Positions 30,503 to 40,146 of a stretch of DNA of 64,000 bases are shown here, piece after piece. The stretch comes from Lampropedia cohaerens (GTDB lineage: Bacteria; Pseudomonadota; Gammaproteobacteria; Burkholderiales; Burkholderiaceae_C). The position numbers were made by a program, and so were the translations under genes. The stretch lies in the NCBI RefSeq assembly GCF_001005215.1, contig NZ_LBNQ01000016.1:1-64000 (forward strand). Direction: 5' to 3'. The notes beneath the pieces are model-generated. The model saw only the letters and a list, made by a program, of their open reading frames with translations, was not told where the DNA came from and did not search any database. The stretch's first letter is position 1. Each line of letters opens with the position of its first letter.

Positions 30503-31177
30503 ATGAACTCGCCACTCAAACCCCGCCGCAAACCCTCACAATCGCGTGCCTGGATGACCTCCGTGGCCATCCAGGACGCGTTCGTGCTTTTGCTGGCGGA
30601 AAAGGACTTCGCACACATCTCGATGCGCGACATCGCCCATCTCGCCGGCGTGGGCCTGGGTACCCTGTACCTCTACTTTCCCAACAAGGAATCGATCGCG
30701 GCCGTGACAATCCGCCGCTGGCTGCGCGGTCTGGCCAGACGCCTTGAAAAGGCACATGCGGGAGAGAACGACGACCTGCACGCGCGTCTGCGTGCCATTG
30801 TCGCCACCCATGTGCAGGCCATCTGTGAGCAGCCCACCACATGGCGGGCGCTCATGCAGCTGGAACGGCGCCTGACCACCCCGGCACTGTACCAGCAGAT
30901 GTACGGCCATTTCGTGCAGGTTGTGGCGACAAGTCTCGCCACAACCAGCGACTGGCCACGCGGGCGCGATGCCCAGCCAGTGGCATTCCTGGCATTCTCG
31001 TTGCTGTGCTCCGCCACGCGCGACGGCCTGATGGCCCTGCAGACCCTGCCTGCGCAGGACAGCTGGACCCGTCAGCTGCGAGTAGCCATCACTGCCGCCG
31101 TGCAATGCGCCCTGTGCACTGATAGCGCGAACGGAGGCACGATTGCTCGCGCTTGCCTTCACCCAGCACAAACCTGA
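30503..31177 (+). CDS. TetR-family transcriptional regulator
   Basis: The 224-residue protein has an N-terminal TetR DNA-binding domain (MRDIAHLAGVGLGTLYLYFPNKESIAAVTI) after a basic leader, and a helical ligand-binding domain. It is divergent from glnS. The thioesterase, acyl-CoA dehydrogenase and acyl-CoA ligase genes follow in the same direction 128 bp downstream, so they are its likely targets (inferred), with an acyl-CoA or a fatty or aromatic acid as a plausible ligand. ATG 30503 is taken because the longer frame lacks a ribosome binding site. Confidence 0.9.
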   Translation: MNSPLKPRRKPSQSRAWMTSVAIQDAFVLLLAEKDFAHISMRDIAHLAGVGLGTLYLYFPNKESIAAVTIRRWLRGLARRLEKAHAGENDDLHARLRAIVATHVQAICEQPTTWRALMQLERRLTTPALYQQMYGHFVQVVATSLATTSDWPRGRDAQPVAFLAFSLLCSATRDGLMALQTLPAQDSWTRQLRVAITAAVQCALCTDSANGGTIARACLHPAQT

Positions 31178-31305
31178 ACAACAGCACCCGACGCAACCTC
31201 GCCGGGCCAGTGGCCATGGGGACTGCGCGCGTGCAATAACCCGAACACCACTGCACTGCGACGTTCCTAGAATCGTCGTCACCTGCTCGAGTTTCCGGTG
31301 ACGCC

Positions 31306-31722
31306 ATGACTCTTACGATCGAAGATGCCCGTGCCGTGCTGAGCGCACAACCTTTCAGCCAGCTGCTGGACGCGCAGTTGTTGCAGTTCGACGCATCCCT
31401 GGCGACATTGCGCATCCCCATTCGGACTACGCTACTGCAGCAATTGGGCTTCGTGCACGGTGGCGTGCTGTCCTATGCAGCCGATAACGCCCTGACTTTT
31501 GCAGGCGGCTCGGCGCTCGGCGCGCGTGTTGTCACCTCGGAATTCAAGATCAACTATCTTCGGCCCGCCAAAGGCGAGGCCCTGATAGCACGTGCCAGTG
31601 TCTTGCACGCCGGCAGAACGCAGGCCGTTTGCCGCTGCGACGTCTATACCGTTGCCGAAGGCCAGGAGACGCTATGCGCCATTGCGCAAGGCACGATTGT
31701 CGCGCTGGCGCCGGCGGTCTGA
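31306..31722 (+). CDS. PaaI-type hotdog-fold acyl-CoA thioesterase
   Basis: The 138-residue hotdog-fold protein shows the catalytic helix block LGFVHGGVLSYAADNALTFAGG and the strand VTSEFKINYLRPAKGEALIARA. This is typical of PaaI/YigI-like thioesterases that release CoA from aryl or medium-chain acyl-CoAs. It is the first of three co-directional acyl-CoA genes, with the dehydrogenase 77 bp downstream. Confidence 0.9.
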   Translation: MTLTIEDARAVLSAQPFSQLLDAQLLQFDASLATLRIPIRTTLLQQLGFVHGGVLSYAADNALTFAGGSALGARVVTSEFKINYLRPAKGEALIARASVLHAGRTQAVCRCDVYTVAEGQETLCAIAQGTIVALAPAV

Positions 31723-31799
31723 ACCGCGCCTCTCGATGCACACGCGGCTGGCGCCGCTGCAGTTTTCACGTCTTCGCCCACTGCCCAAGGAACCGCACC

Positions 31800-33437
31800 A
31801 TGCACGACTTCCCCCATCCGGACAACCAGGTCCCCGAACTGGCGGACTACAACGTCTACACCAGTGACCCCGTGCTGACGGCAGCCATCCAGCGCTATGG
31901 GGCTGACTGGCGCACTGCAGAACTGGAGCGCCAGGGCGCTGAATACGGCAGCACTGCCGCACTGCGCATGGCCGAGGATGCCGAACACTACGCCCCTGAG
32001 CTTCACACTCACTCGCCAACTGGCACGCGCATCGATTTCGTCAAATTCCACCCGGCCTGGCACGAAGCAATGGCCATGGCGCGGCGCAACGGCATCACCA
32101 ACCTGCCCTATGTCGACCAGCGTCCTGCGGCATGGGTAGCCTATGGCGCTACCCTTTACATGCACAGCCAGATTGAATCAGGCTCGACCTGCCCCAGCAC
32201 CATGACCAAGGCCAGCATTCCCGTGCTGCAGCGCAATGCCGCGCTGTCCGAGAAGCTCTGGCCCAAGCTGGCGGATACGACGCATGATCCGCAGGACATT
32301 CCCGTGCAGGACAAACCGTCCATGACCGTTGGCATGGGAATGACGGAAAAACAGGGCGGCAGCGATGTACGCAGCAACACCACGCGCGCCGAGCCGACAG
32401 GCCAGGGCCCCTGGGGCGAGGAATTTGCCATCACCGGCCACAAGTGGTTTTTCTCCGCGCCGATGTGCGACGCCCACCTGGTGCTGGCCAAGACCCCCGA
32501 ACGCGGCGCCTCCTGCTTCTACGTGCCGCGCTGGCGGCCCGACGGCAGCAAGAACCCCATTCACATCCAGCGTTTGAAGGACAAGGTGGGCAACCGGTCC
32601 AATTCCAGCAGCGAGGTCGAACTGCACGGCGCCTGGGGCGTGCTGCTCGGTGAGGAGGGACGCGGCATTCCCACCATCATCGAGATGGCCACCTACACCC
32701 GGCTGGACAACGTGCTCTCCAGCGCAGGCATGATTCGCCGCGCATTCGTGCAGGCGTTGCACTATGCGCGCAACCGCGTGGCCTTCGGCAAGCGCCTGAT
32801 CGAGCAGCCTTTGATGGCCGAACTGCTGGGCGACATGGCACTGGAATCCCAGGCGGCCACCTTGCTCGCGATGGATCTGGCCTCCCGTTTCGGCAGCGAC
32901 ACTCCGCTTGACCAGGCTTGGCGTCGCCTCCTGACGCCGGCCGCCAAGTTCTGGGTCTGCAAACGTGCCGTTGCCATTACCGCCGAGGCCATGGAGGTAT
33001 TCGGCGGCAATGGCTATGTAGAAACGGGCCCGATGGGGCGGCTGTTCCGTGAAGCGCCGGTCAACTCGATCTGGGAAGGCTCGGGCAACGTCATGTGCCT
33101 GGACGTGCTGCGCGCCGCCTCGCGCAATCCGCAGGACGTTCAACAGGTACTCGCCCACCTGCTGGACGTGGCGGCTGACGAACCCAGACTGCGCCGACAG
33201 CTGCAGCGGCTGGTCGACACCTTCCAGCGCCCGCCTGCCGAACTGGAGCCACTGGCGCGCCGCATCACCCAGCAGCTGGCCCTGTGCGTGCAGGCTGCGC
33301 TGCTGCTGCAGCATGGCAGTGCCAGCGCCACCTCGGCCTTCATCGCCAGCCGCTTCGACGCCGACTGGGGGCCGGTCGTCGGCGTGACGGCAGGCACGCA
33401 GCAGGTGCAGGCGTTGCTGCAGGAAAACTGGCAATAA
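31800..33437 (+). CDS. AidB-type acyl-CoA dehydrogenase
   Basis: A 545-residue flavoprotein with the AidB layout: an N-terminal extension (NQVPELADYNVYTSDPVL), the flavin-binding core (MTVGMGMTEKQGGSDVRSN, ITGHKWFFSAPMCDA) and a C-terminal helical region with EVFGGNGYVETGPMGRLFREAPV. E. coli AidB is part of the adaptive response to alkylation. Here the gene sits between a thioesterase and an acyl-CoA ligase, which suggests catabolism of a branched or unusual acyl-CoA instead. The start at 31800 matches the AidB N-terminus. Confidence 0.9.
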   Translation: MHDFPHPDNQVPELADYNVYTSDPVLTAAIQRYGADWRTAELERQGAEYGSTAALRMAEDAEHYAPELHTHSPTGTRIDFVKFHPAWHEAMAMARRNGITNLPYVDQRPAAWVAYGATLYMHSQIESGSTCPSTMTKASIPVLQRNAALSEKLWPKLADTTHDPQDIPVQDKPSMTVGMGMTEKQGGSDVRSNTTRAEPTGQGPWGEEFAITGHKWFFSAPMCDAHLVLAKTPERGASCFYVPRWRPDGSKNPIHIQRLKDKVGNRSNSSSEVELHGAWGVLLGEEGRGIPTIIEMATYTRLDNVLSSAGMIRRAFVQALHYARNRVAFGKRLIEQPLMAELLGDMALESQAATLLAMDLASRFGSDTPLDQAWRRLLTPAAKFWVCKRAVAITAEAMEVFGGNGYVETGPMGRLFREAPVNSIWEGSGNVMCLDVLRAASRNPQDVQQVLAHLLDVAADEPRLRRQLQRLVDTFQRPPAELEPLARRITQQLALCVQAALLLQHGSASATSAFIASRFDADWGPVVGVTAGTQQVQALLQENWQ

Positions 33438-33511
33438 CCGACCCTGGACCGCTAACGCGGCATGGTCAAAACCGGCCAAGTGCGCCAGAACAATCACAAA
33501 GGAGACACACC

Positions 33512-35074
33512 ATGACCGACTTCGTATCCATCCTGGATCAGTACGCACATTGCCAACCGCAGAAGCTGGCCCTGCGTGCCGAAGGCCATGACTGGGACTA
33601 CGCCGCCCTGGCCGATGCCAGCCGCCGCGCCGCCAGCGTTTTGCAGCAACAGGGGGTGGCCGCGGGCGATCGCATTGCGCTGTTCTGCTACAACACGCCG
33701 GCGTTCGTGTTTGCCCTGTTCGGCGCATGGCGACTGGGCGCAACAGTGGTACCTATTAATCACAAGCTGCAGGCTCCGGAGCTTGCCTATATCCTCAGGC
33801 ATTCGGGCGCGACTCTATGTCTGTTCGACGCGGCGCTGGCGGAAGTGGTGACCAGTTGCGGCCTCGCTATCAAGCCTCTTGCCACCGGTGGGCGTGCTGG
33901 CAACATACCGAGTTTCGATGCGCTGTGCGAGGCAGCAACGCCGTTGATGGATGAGGCTGCGCCGCCTGCCGACGCCATCGCGGAGATCCTCTACACATCC
34001 GGCACCACCGGCAAGCCCAAAGGCTGCCTGCACACCCACCACGCGGTGTTGTGCACAGCGATGGCAGCCGCTGCAGCCACCTCCCTGACCCATGCCGACC
34101 GGACCCTGATCGCCATGCCGATCTGGCATTCCTCGCCGCTGAACAACTGGTGCCTGGGCACGCTGCTGGTGGGCGGCAGCGTGGTACTGCTGCGCGAGTA
34201 TGCACCGGCTGCCTTTCTGCAGACACTGCAGCAGGAGCGCATTACCTTCACCTTCGGTGCACCGATTGCCTTTCTTGCGCCGCTGCAGGTCGTGGACAAC
34301 ATCGCCGACATGGACTTCAGCAGCATGCGCCTGTGGGCCTACGGCGGCGGCCCGCTCGGCGCAGACATGGCGCGCCGCCTGGCTGCCGCCTACCGCTCGG
34401 ACCGGTTCATGCAGGTCTACGGCATGACTGAGACCGGCCCGCTGGGCACTGTGCTGCACCCGGAGGACGCGGTGACCAAGGCCGGCTCCATTGGCCGCTG
34501 CGGCACGCCCGGCACCGTCGTGCAGCTTCGTCATTCCGACGGCAGGCCATGTCAGGCAGGCGAGGTAGGTGAAATCCATCTGCGCTCACCTGGAATGATG
34601 GCGGGCTACCTCGATGACGCCGAAGCCACTGCCAATGCGTTCGACCAGCACGGCTGGTACCGCAGCGGCGATCTGGCCCGCATCGACGAGGACGGCTTTT
34701 TATTCATCGTCGATCGGCTCAAGGACATGATCGTCACTGGAGGCGAGAACGTCTACTCCAAGGAAGTGGAGGACGCCATCGCCGCGCACCCTGCGGTGCA
34801 AGACGTGGCCGTGATCGGGCGGCCGCACCCCGAATGGGGTGAAACTGTCACAGCGCTGCTGGTACTGCGGCCTGGCCAGACGCTGGATACCCAAGGACTG
34901 CAGGACTTTCTCGCGCCACGCCTTGCGCGTTACAAGATTCCCCGCATCGTGCAGGTGTGCGAGAGCCTGCCCCGCACAGCCACCGGCAAACTGCTCAAGC
35001 ATCTGCTGCGCAACGAGGGAACATTGCGTGCACCAGCAACACAGGCGGCAGGTCAGGCTGACGGCCAGGCATAG
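33512..35074 (+). CDS. Acyl-CoA synthetase (AMP-forming)
   Basis: Activates a carboxylic acid to its CoA thioester with ATP. The 520-residue ANL-family enzyme has the P-loop ILYTSGTTGKPKGCLHTH, the A5 segment QVYGMTETGPLG, YRSGDLARIDEDGF and the C-terminal catalytic Lys region PRTATGKLLKHLLR. Start 33512 has GGAGACACACC upstream. It is the last gene of the TetR-adjacent acyl-CoA group and ends at a terminator. The acid substrate cannot be read from sequence. Confidence 0.92.
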   Translation: MTDFVSILDQYAHCQPQKLALRAEGHDWDYAALADASRRAASVLQQQGVAAGDRIALFCYNTPAFVFALFGAWRLGATVVPINHKLQAPELAYILRHSGATLCLFDAALAEVVTSCGLAIKPLATGGRAGNIPSFDALCEAATPLMDEAAPPADAIAEILYTSGTTGKPKGCLHTHHAVLCTAMAAAAATSLTHADRTLIAMPIWHSSPLNNWCLGTLLVGGSVVLLREYAPAAFLQTLQQERITFTFGAPIAFLAPLQVVDNIADMDFSSMRLWAYGGGPLGADMARRLAAAYRSDRFMQVYGMTETGPLGTVLHPEDAVTKAGSIGRCGTPGTVVQLRHSDGRPCQAGEVGEIHLRSPGMMAGYLDDAEATANAFDQHGWYRSGDLARIDEDGFLFIVDRLKDMIVTGGENVYSKEVEDAIAAHPAVQDVAVIGRPHPEWGETVTALLVLRPGQTLDTQGLQDFLAPRLARYKIPRIVQVCESLPRTATGKLLKHLLRNEGTLRAPATQAAGQADGQA

Positions 35075-35090
35075 AATCACTATCTTCGAC

Positions 35091-35114
35091 GTCGGCCACG
35101 TGAGGCCGACTTTT
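35091..35114 (+). terminator. Short intrinsic terminator
   Basis: GTCGGCC (35091-35097) pairs with GGCCGAC (35104-35110), followed by TTTT. It separates the acyl-CoA ligase from the lipoprotein gene. Confidence 0.7.
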
Positions 35115-35139
35115 CAGAATCCCGTGAGGACCAACTTTG

Positions 35140-36270
35140 ATGAAATCCCCATCGCTGATCGCGCTTTGCGCCCTGGCACTTGCCACACTGGCCGGATGCA
35201 ACACCACCATGCCCGACCCCTCTGCATCCGTCGCCCCCGCACAGGCAGTCGCGACGCAGACGCTTGTCCCGGAGGCCCTCCAACGTGGAGAAATCACGTC
35301 AGCCAGCCTTGTCAACGTCGTCGACGGCAGCCGCAGCCAGGTCTATCGTGTGGCGCTGACACAAGGAGATCGCATCGCGCTGCAGGCGCAAGGGGCTCTC
35401 AAGAGCAGACTATCCGTGCTGCGCGACGGCCACCTGCTGGCCGCGTCGCAGATCAGCGGCAACGGCAACCGTTGCGACGGCGATACCGATGGCACGCAGC
35501 ATCGCAGCCGCCTCGTCTTTGAGGCAGACAAGACCGCAACGTTCGACGTCGCCGTCAGCGGCATCGACCGTTATGCATATGGTCCGTTTGAGCTTTCCAT
35601 CACAAAGCTGGACGAAGTCGACCGTGCCGACACTGCCTTGCAACCAGGCCAGACTTACGAACAGTTCGGTGCCGGCGAAGCCCGTCATCACGCCCTGCAC
35701 ATTGCCGATGCCGGGCTTTACACCATCGCCCTCACGAGTTGTTACTTCGATGGCTATCTGACGCTCACCGGCAGCGGCGTCTCCATCAGTGATGACGACA
35801 GCGGCGGCGACTACAACCCCGCCATCACCGCCTGGCTGGAGCCCGGACAATACACACTTGAAGCGTCAGCGCTGGACACATTTGCCGGCCATCCCTATAC
35901 GCTGCAAGTCACAGCCCTGCCCATTCCGCCGGGCGCCAGTTTCCAGCAAGGCGGCATGCTGGTGCCGGGACGCACCGTCAGCGGTGTGCTCCATGCCAAC
36001 AGCGAGCTGGACTACCAGTTCACCCTCGCGCGCCCAACGCGCGTTACCATCACGGGCCGTAGTGACAACTTCGACGTATTTCTCTCGGTCAGAGATGCCT
36101 CGGCCAGCAATCACTGGGAAGACGACGACAGCGGCAAGGGCGCGAGCGGCACGGACGCGCAGATTACCCAGCAACTGCCCGCCGGCACCTATACGGTCCA
36201 CGTCAGCGCCGCAGACTGGAATTCCGGCCTGTTTACCCTGCAGCTTGAAACCGACGGGCGCAGTCTCTGA
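35140..36270 (+). CDS. Lipoprotein with PPC-type beta-sandwich repeats
   Basis: The 376-residue protein has a lipoprotein signal peptide with lipobox LAGC (Cys about residue 20), so it should be membrane-anchored by lipid. The rest comprises three similar beta-sandwich modules of the bacterial pre-peptidase C-terminal (PPC) type, each ending in a strand such as YAYGPFELSITKL, GHPYTLQVTAL or WNSGLFTLQLET. The second and third modules carry acidic turns (SISDDDSGGDYN, HWEDDDSGKGASG) that may bind calcium. No enzymatic domain is present. ATG 35140 is chosen over TTG 35137, with TGAGGA upstream. The role is unknown. Confidence 0.82.
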   Translation: MKSPSLIALCALALATLAGCNTTMPDPSASVAPAQAVATQTLVPEALQRGEITSASLVNVVDGSRSQVYRVALTQGDRIALQAQGALKSRLSVLRDGHLLAASQISGNGNRCDGDTDGTQHRSRLVFEADKTATFDVAVSGIDRYAYGPFELSITKLDEVDRADTALQPGQTYEQFGAGEARHHALHIADAGLYTIALTSCYFDGYLTLTGSGVSISDDDSGGDYNPAITAWLEPGQYTLEASALDTFAGHPYTLQVTALPIPPGASFQQGGMLVPGRTVSGVLHANSELDYQFTLARPTRVTITGRSDNFDVFLSVRDASASNHWEDDDSGKGASGTDAQITQQLPAGTYTVHVSAADWNSGLFTLQLETDGRSL

Positions 36271-36315
36271 AGCGCCGCAGACGCACGCCGCAGCGTGTCG
36301 CACGTGCCTTCTTGG

Positions 36316-37233
36316 TCAGCCAAGAAACTGAAATCCCATCGTGCGGGCGTGGTAGTAAAGCCCCCCGTCCTGCACGATCAGGAAGCGCGCCAGATCCTCT
36401 CCGCGGTTATGGTGCGAGTGCGCCGCCGCAGCGGGCGTGACCAGGGTGCTCCAGGGCTGCCAAGGGACAGGCTGACCATCGATGGTGGTATGGCAGGCCT
36501 GGCCGCTGACCACCAGCGTGATGGCGGCCGAGTTGTGCCGGTGCGGCTGCTGGTCACAATGCCCGCGCAGGCTGTTGAGCGAGAGGGTCAAGGTCGGCAG
36601 CAGGTTGCGGCTTGCCTGCAACTGCTCGCTGGAAAACACCACTGCGCAGCCCGACGTCGTGGCCTCCGGCGTCTTATATTGAATCAGCTGAAGTTGCGCA
36701 TCGATGTCCGCATTGCGGTAGTGAACCGTGGGCACCACACCGCAATCGGCCGGCGGCACGGCCCGGCAATGCGCATAGAGCGGCTCATCGGTCACGACCC
36801 AGAGCACCGCATCGCCATCCGCTGCCGAGAACACCACATCCTGGCCGCCCGCAAACAGGATGACATCGCCCGTTTCCCAGTGCAGCTGCTCCGTGACAGT
36901 GCCAGCCCTGCCCTGACCCTGGATGACATAGCAGATGACGCCACTGCACAGCCCATGCAGATGCAGCTGCTGCTGCGCATTGATGCGGGCATAGCGCGCC
37001 AGCATTAGCGGCGTGGTGGCGACGCAGTCACATCGCAGCGCGCCCGACTGGTCGCACGCATACCAGCCAGTTGGCATCCCCGGCGCTAGCGCCCTGGCGG
37101 CAACGTCATCGAAGGCACGCGCGGGAACGGCCGGCAGCTTGATGTTGAAGGCGTTGGCCGAGTTGAAGTAACGCGCGCGGCGCTCGGCCGCATTGCGCGG
37201 CGCGGCGGCCTGCTGCGCACCCATTTCGGCCAT
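36316..37233 (-). CDS. Bicupin domain protein (gentisate dioxygenase-like)
   Basis: The 305-residue protein has two cupin barrels. The first has HLHG and CYVIQGQGRAGTV strands (about residues 90-150). The second has the metal-type motif QPHRHNSAAITLVVSGQA (about 229-246) and AHSHHNRGEDLARFLIVQDG. The layout resembles gentisate or 1-hydroxy-2-naphthoate dioxygenases, but the ligands are not all obvious, so a dioxygenase role is tentative. ATG 37233 is used; the frame stays open far upstream. The divergent neighbour is a flavin reductase 30 bp away. Confidence 0.72.
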   Translation of the reverse strand: MAEMGAQQAAAPRNAAERRARYFNSANAFNIKLPAVPARAFDDVAARALAPGMPTGWYACDQSGALRCDCVATTPLMLARYARINAQQQLHLHGLCSGVICYVIQGQGRAGTVTEQLHWETGDVILFAGGQDVVFSAADGDAVLWVVTDEPLYAHCRAVPPADCGVVPTVHYRNADIDAQLQLIQYKTPEATTSGCAVVFSSEQLQASRNLLPTLTLSLNSLRGHCDQQPHRHNSAAITLVVSGQACHTTIDGQPVPWQPWSTLVTPAAAAHSHHNRGEDLARFLIVQDGGLYYHARTMGFQFLG

Positions 37234-37263
37234 GCTGTCGGCCGTGTCATTTCGACCAGCATC

Positions 37264-37788
37264 ATGCACTCTCGCGATCTCCCCTTCTCCTGCATCGATC
37301 CAGCGGCATTCCGTGACGCCATGGCCTGTCTCGGCGCCGCCGTGCACATCGTGACCACCGACGGGCCCACCGGGCGGGCAGGCTTTACCGCATCGGCCGT
37401 CTGTAGCGTCACGGACAGCCCCGCCACGCTGCTGGTGTGTCTGCAGCACAGCTCCTCGGCGTACGCCTGCGTCAAGGCCAATGGCGTGGTGTGCGTCAAC
37501 ACGCTCGACGGCGCGCAGGAGGATGTATCTCGGCGCTTTGGCGGCAAGACGCCGATGCTGGAGCGTTTCGCCGGCGGGCCGTGGCAGACGCTGCAGACGG
37601 GGGCACCGGTTCATCCTCTGGCCTTGGTGGCCTGCGATTGCGTGATTACTCGTACTGTCACCGTTGCCACGCACGACGTGCTGTTCTGCCGCGTCGTGGC
37701 GATCCAGCGGGCAGCGTCTGCGCCCGCCACCGGTGCCAACAGCTGCCTGGTCTACGCCGGACGGCGCTATCATCGCGTTCCTCTGTGA
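37264..37788 (+). CDS. Flavin reductase domain protein
   Basis: The 174-residue protein has the FMN-binding split-barrel pattern of short-chain flavin reductases (RutF/HpaC type): FRDAMACLGAAVHIVTTDGP, GFTASAVCSVTDSPATLLVCLQ and VCVNTLDGAQEDVSRRF. Such proteins supply reduced flavin to a monooxygenase, or reduce flavin or iron themselves. No monooxygenase gene is adjacent; the divergent neighbour is the bicupin. argJ starts 61 bp downstream. Confidence 0.9.
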   Translation: MHSRDLPFSCIDPAAFRDAMACLGAAVHIVTTDGPTGRAGFTASAVCSVTDSPATLLVCLQHSSSAYACVKANGVVCVNTLDGAQEDVSRRFGGKTPMLERFAGGPWQTLQTGAPVHPLALVACDCVITRTVTVATHDVLFCRVVAIQRAASAPATGANSCLVYAGRRYHRVPL

Positions 37789-37849
37789 GGTTTTGTCCGG
37801 CGTCGGGCATCGCCCCCGCCCGCTCTGATCCCATTTCGACTGCCCTGCC

Positions 37850-39100
37850 ATGCCCGTCAACCTGAGTGCCCCCCAAGCTTCCGATCTACTGCCCATCTCC
37901 GGCGTCCGCATTGCCGCTACCGAGGCCGGCATCCGCAAGGCCGGGCGCAAGGACCTCACGGCTTTCGTTTTGGCCGAGGGCAGCAGCGTGGCAGGCGTCT
38001 TTACCCAGAACCGCTACTGCGCCGCACCGGTGCAGGTCTGCCGCGAGCACCTGACCGCAGGCCATGACATCCGCGCACTCGTCATCAACACCGGCAACGC
38101 CAATGCCGGCACGGGCGCGCCGGGACTTGCCGCCGCACGCGCCACGGCGGCCACGGCAGCACAGCTGCTGGGGGTAGCACCTCAGCAGGTGCTGCCTTTC
38201 TCAACCGGTGTCATCATGGAGCCACTGCCTTTCGAGGCGCGCATCAAGCCCGCACTTCCCGCGTTAATGGCACAAGCTGAACAGGCCGAGGCGGCCACGG
38301 GGCAGGCGTGGCTGGACGCTGCACACGGCATCATGACCACCGACACCGTTGCCAAGGCCGCCAGCGCCAGGGCGGTGGTGGATGGCAGGACGGTTCACGT
38401 GACCGGCATCAGCAAGGGCGCAGGCATGATCCGTCCCAACATGGCGACGATGCTGGGCTTCATCGCCACCGATGCCGCCATCGCTCCCGCGCTGCTGCAG
38501 GACATGGTGCAGCGGCTGGCCGACGAATCGTTCAACCGCATCACCGTCGATGGCGACACCTCCACCAACGACTCTTTCGTACTGATGGCCACCCATCACG
38601 CGGGCAACACGCCCGTGCAGGCGCTCGACCATGCAGATGGCCAGGCGCTGTACGCGGCGCTGCGCAGCGTGGCGCAGCAGTTGGCGCACGCCATCGTGCG
38701 CGATGGCGAGGGTGCAACCAAGTTCATTACCGTGCACATTACGGGCGGCAAGACCAAGGCCGAATGCGCGCAGGTGGCGTATGCCATTGCCCACTCGCCG
38801 CTGGTGAAAACCGCCTTTTTTGCCAGCGACCCCAATCTGGGCCGCATCCTTGCCGCCGTGGGTTACGCAGGCATTGCCGACCTCGACCAGAACCGCATCG
38901 CGCTGTATCTGGGCGATGTGCACGTCGTTCAGGATGGGGGGCGCCGCCCGGAGTATCGCGAGGAAGATGGCCAGCGCGTCATGCAGCAAAGCGACATCAC
39001 CATCCGCGTCGACCTGGGCCGCGGTGCGGCCGAAGACACGGTATGGACCTGTGACCTCAGCCACGACTACGTCACCATCAATGCTGACTATCGATCCTGA
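37850..39100 (+). CDS. argJ: Glutamate N-acetyltransferase / amino-acid acetyltransferase ArgJ
   Basis: Transfers the acetyl group from N-acetylornithine to glutamate in the cyclic arginine pathway. The 416-residue precursor has [13 protein letters not shown] and [11 protein letters not shown], and the autocleavage site in NMATMLGF, where Thr200 becomes the catalytic N-terminus of the beta chain. Length and motifs are standard. Whether it is bifunctional cannot be judged by eye. Confidence 0.98.
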   Translation: MPVNLSAPQASDLLPISGVRIAATEAGIRKAGRKDLTAFVLAEGSSVAGVFTQNRYCAAPVQVCREHLTAGHDIRALVINTGNANAGTGAPGLAAARATAATAAQLLGVAPQQVLPFSTGVIMEPLPFEARIKPALPALMAQAEQAEAATGQAWLDAAHGIMTTDTVAKAASARAVVDGRTVHVTGISKGAGMIRPNMATMLGFIATDAAIAPALLQDMVQRLADESFNRITVDGDTSTNDSFVLMATHHAGNTPVQALDHADGQALYAALRSVAQQLAHAIVRDGEGATKFITVHITGGKTKAECAQVAYAIAHSPLVKTAFFASDPNLGRILAAVGYAGIADLDQNRIALYLGDVHVVQDGGRRPEYREEDGQRVMQQSDITIRVDLGRGAAEDTVWTCDLSHDYVTINADYRS

Positions 39101-39144
39101 TTCGGCAACTTGCGCGCGTCAGAGATCTACTGTCTGAATACACC

Positions 39145-40146
39145 ATGAACGCACAGTTTGCCCAGCTTCTTCTCAAAGCAGAACGCCTGATTGACCGGCT
39201 CGACGCCATTTTGCCGCGTCCACTGGCCGCGCCGAATGACTGGGGCAGTGCCATCGCCTGGCGCTACCGTCGCCAGGCCAGCGGCACGGGCGTGCTGGAG
39301 CCTGTGCGTCACATCGCGTCGATCGCATTCGACGATCTGATCGAGATCAACGACCAGAAGCAGCGACTGTTTGCCAACACCCAGCAGTTCATGGTGGGGC
39401 GACCCGCCAACAATGTGCTGCTGACCGGCGCGCGCGGCACCGGCAAGTCTTCGCTGATTCGCGCCTGCCTGCACCACTTTGCCCCGCAGGGTCTGCGCCT
39501 GATCGAGGTGGACAAGGAAGATCTGGTCGACCTGCCCGACATCGTTGCCGTCATTGCGGATGCGCCCTGGCGCTTCATCATCTACAGCGATGATCTCAGC
39601 TTCGATGAGGGAGAGAAAGGCTACAAGGCGCTCAAGTCCATTCTCGACGGCTCCATGGCATCCGCCTCCGCCAATGTACTGGTGTATGCCACCAGCAACC
39701 GCCGCCACCTGTTGCCGGAAACCATGGCGGAAAACCTGAGCTACCAGCACACCCCTGATGGTGAGGTACACCCCGGCGAGGTGGTGGAGGAAAAAATTTC
39801 CCTCTCCGAGCGCTTTGGTTTGTGGATCAGCTTCTACCCCTTCAACCAGGACGAGTACCTGGCCATCGCCGAGCAATGGCTACTCAACCTGGGCTGCCCC
39901 GCCAAACATCTGAGGCAGGCGCGGCAGGAAGCACTGGTCTGGGCGCTCGAACGCGGCTCGCGCAGTGGCCGCGTGGCGTATCAGTTCGCGCGCGATTACG
40001 TTGGAAAACTGGGCAGGGCCCAAGCGCTGGCGACAGCGTCCCGCAAGAGCCGCACTGCGCCCCAATCAGATGCCGCAGCAAGGCGCACCGCTAGAGGCGG
40101 CGCGGCAGCGCCCAAACCGAAAAAAACCCGCAAAGGTCGCGCATGA
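39145..40146 (+). CDS. AAA+ family ATPase, DUF815
   Basis: The 333-residue protein has Walker A LTGARGTGKSSLIR (about residues 93-106), a Walker B-like FIIYSDDLSFDEGEKGYKAL and sensor YATSNRRHLLPETM. These are characteristic of the DUF815 AAA+ family, found beside housekeeping genes in many bacteria. The C-terminal 45 residues are basic and Ala-rich (KPKKTRKGRA), suggesting nucleic-acid contact. Its stop overlaps the mutT start by four bases. The function of the family is not established. Confidence 0.92.
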   Translation: MNAQFAQLLLKAERLIDRLDAILPRPLAAPNDWGSAIAWRYRRQASGTGVLEPVRHIASIAFDDLIEINDQKQRLFANTQQFMVGRPANNVLLTGARGTGKSSLIRACLHHFAPQGLRLIEVDKEDLVDLPDIVAVIADAPWRFIIYSDDLSFDEGEKGYKALKSILDGSMASASANVLVYATSNRRHLLPETMAENLSYQHTPDGEVHPGEVVEEKISLSERFGLWISFYPFNQDEYLAIAEQWLLNLGCPAKHLRQARQEALVWALERGSRSGRVAYQFARDYVGKLGRAQALATASRKSRTAPQSDAAARRTARGGAAAPKPKKTRKGRA

